A stretch of DNA of 64,000 bases from Streptomyces avicenniae (GTDB taxonomy: Bacteria; Actinomycetota; Actinomycetes; Streptomycetales; Streptomycetaceae): contig NZ_JOEK01000001.1 in the NCBI RefSeq assembly GCF_000719135.1, positions 620,001 to 684,000 of the forward strand, read 5' to 3'. A model generated the notes under the pieces. That model saw only the letters and a list, made by a program, of their open reading frames with translations, ran no database searches and had not been told where the DNA came from. This document shows, piece after piece, positions 24,318 to 32,475 of this stretch (position 1 is its first letter; each line of letters opens with the position of its first letter). The translations under genes and the position numbers were made by a program.

Positions 24318-24755
24318 TCACCCGGCGAGAGGCTCCAGGATCACCACGGGGATCTCGCGCGTGGTCTTCTTCTGGTAGCTCTTGTACTGGGGGAAGATCT
24401 CGGTCATCCGCCTCCACAGCTCCGGCTTCTCCTCGGCCGTCGCCGTGCGCGCCCGCACGTCCACGTGCTCCTCGCCGACCTGTACGTGGGCCTCCGGCGT
24501 GGCGGCCAGGTTGAGGTACCAGAGCGGGTGCACGGGTTCGCCGCCGTTGGAGCCGACCACGATCAGGTTCACGCCGACGCGGCCGTAGATGAGGGCGGTG
24601 CGGCGCAGGAGGCCCGACTTCCGGCCGCGGGTGGTCAGGAGCAGGGTGTCGAGGCCGTGCCAGGTGTGCCCTTCCTTGCCGCCGCTGCGCTCGTAGCGGC
24701 GGATGTGCGCCGCGACCCACCCCGTGGGGCTGTCCGTGGGCGTCTCGTCCTGCAT
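24318..24755 (-). CDS. Deazaflavin (F420)-dependent nitroreductase family protein
   Basis: A 145-aa member of the Ddn/DUF385 family. Typical blocks are LLLTTRGRKSGLLRRTALIYG, LIVVGSNGGEPVHPLWYLNL and VDVRARTATAEEKPELWRRM. These split-barrel proteins bind F420 and reduce quinones or nitro compounds. A TetR-style palindrome lies just upstream of the start, suggesting a dedicated repressor encoded elsewhere. Confidence 0.9.
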   Translation of the reverse strand: MQDETPTDSPTGWVAAHIRRYERSGGKEGHTWHGLDTLLLTTRGRKSGLLRRTALIYGRVGVNLIVVGSNGGEPVHPLWYLNLAATPEAHVQVGEEHVDVRARTATAEEKPELWRRMTEIFPQYKSYQKKTTREIPVVILEPLAG

Positions 24756-24767
24756 GATTCCTCCGAG

Positions 24768-24785
24768 CTAATCAAACTTGTCTAG
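24768..24785. promoter_or_regulatory. Operator-like palindrome before the F420-type nitroreductase
   Basis: CTAATCAAACTTGTCTAG has the symmetric form CTAnnCAAnnTTGnnTAG and starts 12 bp upstream of the ATG of the minus-strand nitroreductase gene. It is AT-rich against its surroundings. Such 18-bp sites are typical of TetR-family repressors, but no such gene lies next to it. Confidence 0.5.
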
Positions 24786-24823
24786 CCGGAGCACCCTAGC
24801 CCACACCCCCGCCGCGCCGCACG

Positions 24824-25501
24824 TCAGCCCGCGTCCGCCGTCGCCTCGGCGAGCGGGGAGTCGTCCGTGGTGTAGGCCGTGGCCGTGAGGGTGCCGACGG
24901 TCAGGGGCGGGACGTCCGTCACGTAGAACGCGCCCCACGTCCCCCCGTCCGGCAGGCGCAGCAGGTCCGCCTCGTACGTCCGCCCCCCCGCCGTCACCGT
25001 CACGCGGGACGGCGGGGCCGCCGCGCTCCACGTGCCCGTGACGGCGGCGATCCCCGCCTTCGTGCGGTACACGCTCAGCGTCACCGAGTCCGGCGCGAGC
25101 GCCGTCCCCGGGATGTAGTCCGCCGCCGTCATCCGCGACGCGAACGTCCCGGGCGACGCGACGACGTACCGCGGCCCGTCCCCGTCCCGCAGCGCCATCA
25201 CGAGGTTCTCCCCGATCGGCGTCGGCACGTCGGGCCGCACCACCCGGGGCCCCTCCGCCGCCGCGGGCGCCGGGACGGCGGGCGCGTCGCGCTGCACCGC
25301 GACCGTCACCCCCAGCGGCACGACGAGCGCCGCCAGCGCCGCCGCCCCCACCGCGAGCCGCCGCCGCCCCCGCGCCCGCGCCTGCCGCCCCCGCCGCACC
25401 AGCGCGTCCACCGGCGCCGGACCGGCGCCCCCGACACCCTCCGCCGCCGCCCGGCGCAACTCACGCCCGACGAGGCGCAGTTCCGCGTGCTCGTCCCCCA
25501 C
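24824..25501 (-). CDS. Membrane anti-sigma factor-like protein with extracellular sensor domain
   Basis: A 225-aa protein: cytoplasmic helical N-terminus (1-45), one membrane helix (about 48-70), a Pro/Ala-rich linker and an extracellular domain (about 95-225). Its GTG start lies inside the sigma gene upstream (41-bp overlap), the usual arrangement of ECF sigma and anti-sigma genes. The extracellular domain shares three blocks with the secreted protein encoded two genes upstream: ALRDGDGPRYVVASPGTF, PDSVTLSV...AVTGTW and WGAFYVTDVPP...ATAYTTDD. No ZAS zinc motif is visible. The function is inferred from position and topology. Confidence 0.75.
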   Translation of the reverse strand: MGDEHAELRLVGRELRRAAAEGVGGAGPAPVDALVRRGRQARARGRRRLAVGAAALAALVVPLGVTVAVQRDAPAVPAPAAAEGPRVVRPDVPTPIGENLVMALRDGDGPRYVVASPGTFASRMTAADYIPGTALAPDSVTLSVYRTKAGIAAVTGTWSAAAPPSRVTVTAGGRTYEADLLRLPDGGTWGAFYVTDVPPLTVGTLTATAYTTDDSPLAEATADAG

Positions 25502-26036
25502 GGGGCACCGTCTCCTTCCTGTCAACCGCCGCGACACCCGCGAGCAGTTCCCGCAGCGCCCCGTCCTCCCGCAACCGCGCGATCCCCCGCGCCGTCTGGC
25601 TGCGCACCGTCCCGAGCCGCGCGCCGAGCAGCGCCGCGACCTCGCTCTCGCTGCGGTCCTCGGCGTAGCGCAGCACGACGGCCGCGCGCTGCCGGGCCGG
25701 AAGCCGCAGCAGCGCGCGTACCAGTGCGTCCCGGACGGCGATCTGCTCCGCCCCGTCACCGCCGGTCCGCTCGGGGAAACGGGTCGTCAGCCACTCGGGC
25801 ACGCCCGCCCGCCGGACGCGGTCACGGTGCAGGTTGATCATGATCCGCCACACGTACGCGTCGGAGTCGTCCGCGCGCCGCACCCGTTCCCACTTCACGT
25901 ACGCCCGCGCCAGCGCCGCCTGGACCAGGTCCTCGGCGTCGTGGTGGTGGCCGGTGAGCAGGAACGCCGTGCGCAGCAGCCGGTGCCAGCGACCGGCCGC
26001 GTACGCACGGAACGCCTGCTCCGCATCCGTCGTCAC
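25461..26036 (-). CDS. ECF sigma factor (SigE-like family)
   Basis: A 191-aa ECF sigma factor. Region 2 has LLRTAFLLTGHHHDAEDLVQ followed by a WERV-type helix; region 4 has RLPARQRAAVVLRYAEDRSE and the helix LGTVRSQTARGIARLR. The GTG start overlaps the stop of the secreted-protein gene (GTGA), and its end overlaps the anti-sigma start. The three genes therefore form a tightly coupled operon read from the promoter before the secreted-protein gene. Confidence 0.92.
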   Translation of the reverse strand: MTTDAEQAFRAYAAGRWHRLLRTAFLLTGHHHDAEDLVQAALARAYVKWERVRRADDSDAYVWRIMINLHRDRVRRAGVPEWLTTRFPERTGGDGAEQIAVRDALVRALLRLPARQRAAVVLRYAEDRSESEVAALLGARLGTVRSQTARGIARLREDGALRELLAGVAAVDRKETVPRGGRARGTAPRRA

Positions 26037-26584
26037 GGGAAGGGCGTGACCTCGACCTCGTCGAAGACCTCGCCGTCCGCGTCGTAGGCGACGACGGTGT
26101 ACGCCGTCGGCAGCCCCGAGTGCCCGCCTTCCGTGTCGGCGTCGAAGTAGTACGTCCCCCAGCCCGGGGCGCCCGGCAGGTGGACGATCTGGGCGGCGAA
26201 GCCCCAGTCCGCACCCTCGGGGACGATGATGATCGCGTCCGGTATCTCCGCCAGCCGCCACGCGCCGGTGACGAGTTGGGTCTCGCCGTCCTCCACGGAC
26301 GTCCCGACGCTGATGCTGTCCGGCAGCAGGCTGTCGCCCGTCAGGTCACGCGCGGTCTCGATCGCCTCGTCGAAGTACGCCGGGTCGGAGACGACGTAGT
26401 TCTGCGCGCCCTCCGTCAGCAGCCCCATCACCGTCCCGTCGTCGATGGGCACGGCCGTGTAGGGCTGGACCTCCAGGGGTTCGAGGTCGCCGGCGACGGC
26501 GCTCCCTGTGGTGGTCAGCAGGAAGGCGGCGGTGGCGCTGGCGCCCACCAGCAGGGCCCGGTGCAGCGTACGGGTGGCGGTCAC
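26033..26584 (-). CDS. Secreted protein resembling the anti-sigma sensor domain
   Basis: A 183-aa protein with a signal peptide (basic start TATRTLHR, hydrophobic LLVGASATAAFLLTTTG, cleavage near SAVAG-D at 32/33). The mature part aligns by eye with the extracellular domain of the anti-sigma factor in the same operon: MGLLTEGAQNYVVSDPAYF, PDSISV...LVTGAW and GWGTYYFDAD...YTVVAYDAD. GAGGAG lies 8 nt before the GTG start. Only one gene (the sigma factor) separates the two relatives. It may compete for, present or mimic the anti-sigma ligand. This is inference; no family name is known to me. Confidence 0.75.
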   Translation of the reverse strand: MTATRTLHRALLVGASATAAFLLTTTGSAVAGDLEPLEVQPYTAVPIDDGTVMGLLTEGAQNYVVSDPAYFDEAIETARDLTGDSLLPDSISVGTSVEDGETQLVTGAWRLAEIPDAIIIVPEGADWGFAAQIVHLPGAPGWGTYYFDADTEGGHSGLPTAYTVVAYDADGEVFDEVEVTPFP

Positions 26585-26680
26585 GGGGGGACTCCTCGGG
26601 TTGTCGGCCGGACGATGACACGACTCAGACGCGGGGCGCCCCCCGTTTCTATCCCTCTGTCGGCGGCCCGGCCCGGCGCG

Positions 26681-26686
26681 TAGCAT
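26681..26686 (+). promoter_or_regulatory. Probable -10 of leaderless NUDIX transcript
   Basis: TAGCAT ends 7 nt before the ATG of the NUDIX gene, with no ribosome site in between. The 109-bp gap also carries the oppositely directed promoter of the sigma-factor operon. Confidence 0.45.
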
Positions 26687-26693
26687 CCGCCGC

Positions 26694-27476
26694 ATGGGAC
26701 GAAGCAGGTGGTTCCCGGCGGACTGGCCCCGGCGCGTCGGGGCGCTGGCGCGCGGCGAGCTGACTCCGGTGACGCCCCGGCCGTCCGCCACCGTCCTGCT
26801 GCTGCGGGACGGCGCCGCCGGGATCGAGGTCTTCCTGCTGCGCCGCCGCCCGTCGATGGCGTTCGCGGCGGGCATGTACGCGTACCCGGGCGGCGCGGTC
26901 GAGCCGGGTGACGCGTCGCCCGCCCACACGGCGGTCCGCGAGACGTACGAGGAGACCGGCGTGCTGCTCGCGGGCCCGGCCGACGGACCGGTGCCCGAGA
27001 GGCCGGGTGACGCGCCGTTCGCCGCCCTCCTCGCACGCCGCGGCCTCGTCCCGCGCACGGACCTGCTGGCGCCGTGGGCCCGCTGGATCACCCCCGAGTT
27101 TGAGCCGCGCCGCTACGACACCTGGTTCTGGCTCGCCGTGCTCCCCGAGGGACAGCGCTGCCGGAACGCCTCCACGGAGGCCGACCGCACCGCCTGGCTC
27201 CGCCCCGCCGACGCGCTCGCCCACTACGCGCGGGGCACGTACGCCATGCTGCCGCCGACCGTCGCGACGCTGCGCCGCCTCGTCCCGTACGCGGACGCCG
27301 CCGCGCGGGCCGTGGACGTACGGGACGCCGCCGCCGCCTCGCCCCCGCCCGAGCCGGTCCTGGCGCGGGTCGGGACGGACGGGGACGCGCTGGTCGTGCG
27401 CTGGCCGGGGCACGCGGAGTTCGACATCCGGCTGCCGAACAGCCCGCCGACGGACAGTCCGACGACGAGGGAGTGA
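26694..27476 (+). CDS. NUDIX hydrolase
   Basis: A 260-aa protein with an N-terminal NUDIX domain. The Nudix box reads GGAVEPGD...TAVRETYEETGVLL (residues about 64-88), close to GX5EX7REUXEEXGU. Its beta-strand PSATVLLLRDGAAGIEVFLLRR is typical of the NUDT19/RNA-nucleoside-diphosphate branch, but substrate cannot be assigned. The gene runs directly into the MBL hydrolase gene (4-bp gap), so the two are one operon. Confidence 0.88.
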   Translation: MGRSRWFPADWPRRVGALARGELTPVTPRPSATVLLLRDGAAGIEVFLLRRRPSMAFAAGMYAYPGGAVEPGDASPAHTAVRETYEETGVLLAGPADGPVPERPGDAPFAALLARRGLVPRTDLLAPWARWITPEFEPRRYDTWFWLAVLPEGQRCRNASTEADRTAWLRPADALAHYARGTYAMLPPTVATLRRLVPYADAAARAVDVRDAAAASPPPEPVLARVGTDGDALVVRWPGHAEFDIRLPNSPPTDSPTTRE

Positions 27477-27480
27477 TCCG

Positions 27481-28311
27481 ATGACCGACGCCGTCATCCC
27501 GCCGGGCCGTCCGGCGGCGCGCGTGACCCCGGGCCCCGAAGGCGAGCGCGCCCACCTCGTCCTGGCGCCCAACCCGTCCGCGATGACCCTGGACGGCACC
27601 AACACCTGGGTGCTCGCCGAGCCCGGCGCGCGCCGCGCCGTCGTCGTGGACCCCGGGCCGCTGGACGAGGGGCATCTGCGGCGGGTGGCCGACGTGGTGG
27701 AACGGGCCGGGCGGCGCGTCGCGTACACGCTGCTGACCCACGGGCACGCGGACCACGCCGCGGGCGCCGCGCGCTTCGCCGAGCTGACCGGCAGCCCGGT
27801 CCTCGCCCTCGACCCGGCGCTGCGCCTGGGGGACGAGGGGCTGGCGGCGGGGCAGTCGCTGACGGTGGACGGGCTCGACCTGGTGGTCGTGCCCACGCCC
27901 GGCCACACGTCGGACTCGCTGTCGTTCCTGCTCCCCGCCGAGGCGGCCGTGCTCACCGGGGACACGGTCCTGGGGCGCGGCACCACCGTCGTGTCCCATC
28001 CGGACGGGAGGCTGGGCGACTACCTGGACTCGCTGCGCCGCCTGCGCGCCCTGACCGTGGACGACGGCGTACGGACCGTCCTGCCGGGCCACGGCCCGGT
28101 GGTGCGCGACGCGCAGGGGGTCATCGACTACTACCTCGTCCACCGCGCGACGCGGCTGGCGCAGGTCGAGACGGCGGTGGAGGACGGCCTGCGTACCCCG
28201 GCCCAGGTCGTGGCACGGGTGTACGCGGACGTCGATCCCGCCGTCCTCCCGGCGGCCGAGCTGTCCGTACGGGCCCAGCTCGACTACCTGCGCGAGCGCG
28301 GCCTGATCTGA
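27481..28311 (+). CDS. MBL-fold metallo-hydrolase (LACTB2-like)
   Basis: A 276-aa metallo-beta-lactamase-fold protein with metal motif THGHADH (near 85-91), PTPGHTSDSLSFLL, LTGDTVLG and LPGHGPVV, plus the C-terminal helical extension (RAQLDYLRERGLI) of the LACTB2/beta-CASP-less ribonuclease subgroup. GAGGGAG precedes the ATG. In mycobacteria the ortholog (Rv3677c) sits beside crp as here. A role in RNA turnover or thioester hydrolysis is possible. Confidence 0.9.
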   Translation: MTDAVIPPGRPAARVTPGPEGERAHLVLAPNPSAMTLDGTNTWVLAEPGARRAVVVDPGPLDEGHLRRVADVVERAGRRVAYTLLTHGHADHAAGAARFAELTGSPVLALDPALRLGDEGLAAGQSLTVDGLDLVVVPTPGHTSDSLSFLLPAEAAVLTGDTVLGRGTTVVSHPDGRLGDYLDSLRRLRALTVDDGVRTVLPGHGPVVRDAQGVIDYYLVHRATRLAQVETAVEDGLRTPAQVVARVYADVDPAVLPAAELSVRAQLDYLRERGLI

Positions 28312-28326
28312 GCCGCGCCCCGCCGC

Positions 28327-29001
28327 TCAGCGGGACCGGCGCGCCAGCCGTTCGATGTCGAGCAGGATCACGGCGCGGGCCTCCAGGCGCAGCCAGCCGC
28401 GGGCGGCGAAGTCGGCGAGCGCCTTGTTCACCGTCTCGCGGGAGGCGCCGACCAGCTGGGCCAGCTCCTCCTGCGTGAGGTCGTGCACGACGTGGATGCC
28501 CTCGTCGGACTGCACGCCGAAGCGGCGCGACAGGTCGAGCAGCGCGCGGGCGACGCGGCCGGGCACGTCGGAGAAGACGAGGTCGGACATCTGGTCGTTG
28601 GTCCGCCGCAGACGGCGCGCGACGGCGCGCAGCAGGGCGGCGGCGACCTCGGGGCGCTGGCTGAGCCACGGCTGGAGGTCGCTGTGCCCGAGACCGAGCA
28701 GCCGCACCTCGGTGACCGCGGTGGCGGTCGCGGTGCGCGGGCCCGGGTCGAAGAGGGACAGCTCGCCGATCAGCTCGCCAGGACCGAGGACGGCCAGCAT
28801 GTTCTCGCGGCCGTCCGGCGAGGTCCTGTGCAGCTTGACCTTCCCGTCGGTCACGACATACAGGCGGTCGCCCGGGTCGCCCTCGTGGAAGAGGGTGTCG
28901 CCGCGGGCCAGGGTGACCTCGGTCATGGAAGCGCGCAGCTCAGCGGCCTGCTCGTCGTCGAGCGCCGCGAACAGCGGGGCGCGCCGCAGAACGTCGTCCA
29001 C
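28327..29001 (-). CDS. crp: cAMP receptor protein family regulator Crp
   Basis: A 224-aa Crp/Fnr regulator that matches streptomycete Crp closely. The cyclic-nucleotide domain includes LFHEGDPGDRLYVVTDGKVK and GELIGELSLFDPGPRTATA with its Arg in the phosphate-binding cassette. A C-terminal helix-turn-helix carries LTQEELAQLVGASRETVNKA. The GTG has GGAGAGGAA a few bases upstream; a longer frame with MTDSTAEASG is less likely. In S. coelicolor Crp controls germination and antibiotic gene expression. Divergent from nth with a 244-bp region between, where promoters for both must lie. Confidence 0.95.
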   Translation of the reverse strand: MDDVLRRAPLFAALDDEQAAELRASMTEVTLARGDTLFHEGDPGDRLYVVTDGKVKLHRTSPDGRENMLAVLGPGELIGELSLFDPGPRTATATAVTEVRLLGLGHSDLQPWLSQRPEVAAALLRAVARRLRRTNDQMSDLVFSDVPGRVARALLDLSRRFGVQSDEGIHVVHDLTQEELAQLVGASRETVNKALADFAARGWLRLEARAVILLDIERLARRSR

Positions 29002-29245
29002 GAGTTCCTCTCCTTGTCGGCCGGGTGACGTCCTCATCATGCCGGACGCCTCGGCAGTGCTATCAGTCACAAGTTTGACGCACCACGGCCGGTCCTCCTA
29101 CGCCAGGGGCCCGTTCGGGCAGCGATTCGGCCGGGAGCCGGGCGAATGTCCCCTCGCCCGTTTACGCTGGCCGGGTGGCCAACGGGGCGTGTGGCCCTGT
29201 GTGGTGGCAGTTGCAGGTGCGACCTGAGAAGGAGAGACCGACCGG

Positions 29246-30064
29246 GTGAACCCACGCCAGGATTCCGCTGTCAGCGAACAGGGTGCGCGCGGCACCGCGG
29301 GAGGGCCGGAGAGTCGGCTCGCGATGGTCCGCCGCGCCCGCAAGATCAACCGGGTCCTCGCCGAGACCTACCCGTACGCGCACCCGGAGCTCGACTTCGA
29401 GAACCCGTTCGAGCTGCTCGTCGCGACGGTCCTGTCCGCCCAGACCACCGACCTGCGGGTCAACCAGACGACGCCCCGCCTCTTCGCCGCCTACCCCACC
29501 CCCGACGACCTCGCGGTGGCCGACCCGGCGAAGCTGGAGGAGCTGATCCGCCCGACCGGTTTCTTCCGGAGCAAGGCGAAGGCGCTCCTCGGCATCGCCA
29601 CCGCGCTGCGCGACCGCTTCGACGGCGAGGTGCCCGACGACCTCGACGCCCTGGTCTCCCTGCCGGGCGTCGGCCGCAAGACGGCGCACGTCGTCCTCGG
29701 CAACGCGTTCGGCCACCCGGGGATCACCGTGGACACCCACTTCCAGCGGCTGGTGCGCCGCTGGAACTGGACCGAGGAGACCGATCCGGTCAAGATCGAG
29801 CACGCCGTGGCCACGATCTTCCCGAAGAAGGACTGGACGATGCTCTCGCACCGGGTCATCTTCCACGGCCGCCGCATCTGCCACAGCCGCAGGCCCGCGT
29901 GCGGCGCCTGCCCCGTCGCCCCGCTGTGCCCCTCCTTCGGCGAGGGCGAGACCGACCCGGAGAAGGCGCAGAAGCTCCTCAAGTACGAGAAGGGCGGCAA
30001 GCCGGGGCAGCGCCTCAGGCCGCCGCCCGACTACCCGGGCAAGCCCGCCGAGCCCGCGCCCTGA
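29246..30064 (+). CDS. nth: Endonuclease III
   Basis: A 272-aa DNA glycosylase/AP lyase for oxidised pyrimidines. The helix-hairpin-helix [12 protein letters not shown] contains the catalytic Lys145, and TVDTHF holds Asp163. A [4Fe-4S] cluster is bound by C212-x6-C219-x2-C222-x5-C228. The first 25 residues are an extension over the E. coli enzyme. It is the first gene of a compact rightward run with a CoA-type NUDIX gene and marP, the order also seen in mycobacteria. Confidence 0.95.
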   Translation: MNPRQDSAVSEQGARGTAGGPESRLAMVRRARKINRVLAETYPYAHPELDFENPFELLVATVLSAQTTDLRVNQTTPRLFAAYPTPDDLAVADPAKLEELIRPTGFFRSKAKALLGIATALRDRFDGEVPDDLDALVSLPGVGRKTAHVVLGNAFGHPGITVDTHFQRLVRRWNWTEETDPVKIEHAVATIFPKKDWTMLSHRVIFHGRRICHSRRPACGACPVAPLCPSFGEGETDPEKAQKLLKYEKGGKPGQRLRPPPDYPGKPAEPAP

Positions 30065-30095
30065 AGTCCGCCCCCGCACCGTCGCCGAGGAGCCC

Positions 30096-30782
30096 ATGAC
30101 CAGCGCGCACAGGACAGACGTCCGCCGAGCGGACCGTGACGCGCTGCCGCCGTGGCTGCGCCCCCTCGCGGACGCGGCGCTCACCATCCAGCCCCGCCAG
30201 CTCAGCCGCTGGCTGCCGCCCCCGGACGGCGGGCGGCTGTCGGCGGTGCTCGTGCTCTTCGGCGAGGGCGCCGACGGCCCGGAACTGCTCCTCCTCGAAC
30301 GGGCGACGAGCCTGCGCGCCCACGCGGGCCAGCCCTCGTTCCCCGGCGGCAGCCTCGACCCGGAGGACGGCGACCCGCTGGGCGAGGGCCCCCTGCGCGC
30401 CGCGCTGCGCGAGGCCCACGAGGAGACCGGCCTTGACCCGTCGGGCGTGCGCGTCTTCGCCACCCTGCCGAAGCTGTACATCCCGGTCAGCGACTTCGTG
30501 GTCACGCCCGTCCTGGCCTGGTGGCGCGATCCCTCGCCGGTCGCGGCGATGGACCAGGACGAGACCGCGCGCGTGTTCACCGTCCCCGTCAGCCTGCTGG
30601 CCGACCGGCGCCACCGCGGCACCGCCGTGCACCCCAGCGGCTACCGCGGGCCGTGCTTCGAGGTCGCGGGCACCCTCGTCTGGGGGTTCACCGCCGGGGT
30701 GATCGACCGCATCCTCCACCACGCGGGCTGGGAGCTGCCCTGGGACCGCGACCGCGAGCTGTCACTCGACCACGGGGCGTGA
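30096..30782 (+). CDS. CoA pyrophosphatase-type NUDIX hydrolase
   Basis: A 228-aa NUDIX protein with the UPF0035/CoA signature LLERATSLRAHAGQPSFPGG just before the Nudix box (GGSLDPEDGDP...ALREAHEETGLD). This combination marks enzymes that split CoA and acyl-CoA into phosphopantetheine and 3',5'-ADP. An AGGAG sequence lies 6 nt before the ATG. Located between nth and marP. Confidence 0.9.
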   Translation: MTSAHRTDVRRADRDALPPWLRPLADAALTIQPRQLSRWLPPPDGGRLSAVLVLFGEGADGPELLLLERATSLRAHAGQPSFPGGSLDPEDGDPLGEGPLRAALREAHEETGLDPSGVRVFATLPKLYIPVSDFVVTPVLAWWRDPSPVAAMDQDETARVFTVPVSLLADRRHRGTAVHPSGYRGPCFEVAGTLVWGFTAGVIDRILHHAGWELPWDRDRELSLDHGA

Positions 30783-30795
30783 GACCGTTGCGGGC

Positions 30796-31995
30796 ATGAA
30801 CGTGCTCGACGTCCTGCTCCTGCTCGCCGCCGTGTGGTTCGCGGCGATCGGCTACCGGCAGGGCTTCGTCGTCGGTGTGCTCTCGGTCAGCGGCTTCATC
30901 GGCGGCGGCCTGCTCGCCGTCTCCACGCTGCCGGTCGTCTGGCGCGAGGTGAGCGACGGCGCGGAGCCGGGCGGCGCGGGCGTGGTCGCCGCCGTGCTGG
31001 CCGTCATCGTCTGCGCCTCCGTCGGCCAGGCGCTGACCACCCACTGGGGCAACCGGCTGCGCCGCCACATCACCTGGACGCCCGCCCGCGCCCTCGACGC
31101 CACGGGCGGCGCGCTGGTGAACGTCCTCGCGATGCTGCTCGTCGCCTGGCTGCTGGGCTCCGCGCTCGCGATGACGACCCTCCCGACCGTGGGCCGGGAG
31201 GTGCGGTCCTCCCGCGTGCTGCTCGGCGTCTCCCGGGTGGTGCCCGAGCGGGCCAACAGCTGGTTCACCGACTTCAGCTCGGTCCTCGCGCAGCACGGCT
31301 TCCCGCAGGTCTTCGCCCCGTTCGGCGGCGAGACGATCACCCATGTCCCGCCGCCCGACCCGGAGCTGGCCCGCGACCCGATGGTCGAGGAGGCGCGCGG
31401 GTCGGTCGTGAAGGTCGTCGGCACGGCCGTCAGCTGCGGCAAGGTCCTGGAGGGCAGCGGCTTCGTCTTCTCCCACGAACGGGTGATGACCAACGCCCAT
31501 GTCGTCGGCGGGGTGGACGAGCCCACGGTGCAGATCGGCGGCGAGGGACGGCTCTACACGGCGAGCGTCGTCCTGTACGACTGGGAGCGCGACATCGCCG
31601 TCCTCGACGTGCCGGACCTCGACGCGCCCGCGCTGGAGTTCAGCGAGGGCGACGCCGTCTCGGGGGACGGCGCGGTGATCGTCGGCTTCCCGGAGAGCGG
31701 CCCGTTCGACGCGCGGGCGGCCCGGGTGCGGGAACGGTTCCCCGCCACCGGGCCCGACATCTACCGGCGCGGCACGGTCAGCCGTGACGTGTACTCGCTG
31801 TACACGACGGTCCGGCCCGGCAACTCCGGCGGCCCGCTGCTCACCCCGGACGGGCAGGTGTTCGGCGTCGTCTTCGCGAAGTCGCTCGACGACGCCCGCA
31901 CGGGGTACGCGCTCACCAACGACGAGGTACGGGAGATGGTCACACGGGGCCGCGCCGCCGACGAGCCGGTGGGCAGCGGGGCCTGCGCCATGTGA
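30796..31995 (+). CDS. marP: MarP-type membrane serine protease
   Basis: A 399-aa protein. Four N-terminal membrane helices (about 1-130) form a CvpA/colicin-V-like domain starting VLDVLLLLAAVWFAAIGYRQ. A periplasmic trypsin-like domain follows with catalytic His235 (TNAHVVGG), Asp266 (RDIAVLDV) and Ser344 (PGNSGGPL). In M. tuberculosis MarP activates the peptidoglycan hydrolase RipA under acid stress and lies next to the same NUDIX and epoxide-hydrolase genes. A cysteine pair (C216 in VSCGK and C398 near the end) could form a stabilising disulfide. Confidence 0.92.
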   Translation: MNVLDVLLLLAAVWFAAIGYRQGFVVGVLSVSGFIGGGLLAVSTLPVVWREVSDGAEPGGAGVVAAVLAVIVCASVGQALTTHWGNRLRRHITWTPARALDATGGALVNVLAMLLVAWLLGSALAMTTLPTVGREVRSSRVLLGVSRVVPERANSWFTDFSSVLAQHGFPQVFAPFGGETITHVPPPDPELARDPMVEEARGSVVKVVGTAVSCGKVLEGSGFVFSHERVMTNAHVVGGVDEPTVQIGGEGRLYTASVVLYDWERDIAVLDVPDLDAPALEFSEGDAVSGDGAVIVGFPESGPFDARAARVRERFPATGPDIYRRGTVSRDVYSLYTTVRPGNSGGPLLTPDGQVFGVVFAKSLDDARTGYALTNDEVREMVTRGRAADEPVGSGACAM

Positions 31996-32063
31996 GGGCG
32001 CGGGGTCTTCGATGCGTCATCGCGATGTCCTTGTGCGCGCGACGGGTGTGCTTCGGGTCCGCG

Positions 32064-32252
32064 TCAGCCGCGGGGGTGCCGCAGACGCACGCCGACCCAG
32101 CGTGCGCGGCGGCGCAGAAGATCCGGAAATCCGATAGGTGAGTCGTGCAGGACGGCGCCCTCGAAGCGCCGCGCGCCGTTCTGCGCGGGGGCGGCGGCTC
32201 CAGCGCCGCTGCGATCACGTGCCACGTCACGGTAGTCGTGCGTCCAGCCCAT
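32064..32252 (-). CDS. Small basic hypothetical protein
   Basis: A 62-aa protein beginning GWTHDYRDVARDRS and ending in an arginine-rich tail (DLLRRRARWVGVRLRHPRG). GGAGG lies 5 nt before the ATG, a strong ribosome site, which is why I accept it despite its size. No family is recognised and no membrane segment is seen. It converges on marP; the 223 bp on its other side contain nothing else recognisable. Confidence 0.55.
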   Translation of the reverse strand: MGWTHDYRDVARDRSGAGAAAPAQNGARRFEGAVLHDSPIGFPDLLRRRARWVGVRLRHPRG

Positions 32253-32475
32253 ACTCACCTCCCTGCCCTGCCTCCAAGGTCAGTAACCTTCCGGAAGCGA
32301 AGTCACGCGTCCTATGCGTCCGGCACATGCGCGGGGGCGCGGAAGACGGCGTTCGCGCCGGTCGGCGGCCTCTTGCGCACCGGGCACAGCAGTGCACCGC
32401 GGCCCCGTCGGCACCGCGCGGGAGACGTCGCCGCCACCCGGCGTCAGCGCGTACGGACGTCCGCGGACGGCGGGC

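Noticed and set aside
24756..24823. Possible attachment site (attR) matching the tRNA-Pro 3' end at the far side of the accessory segment
   Set aside because: I searched by eye for the last bases of the tRNA and found no second copy here or elsewhere downstream.
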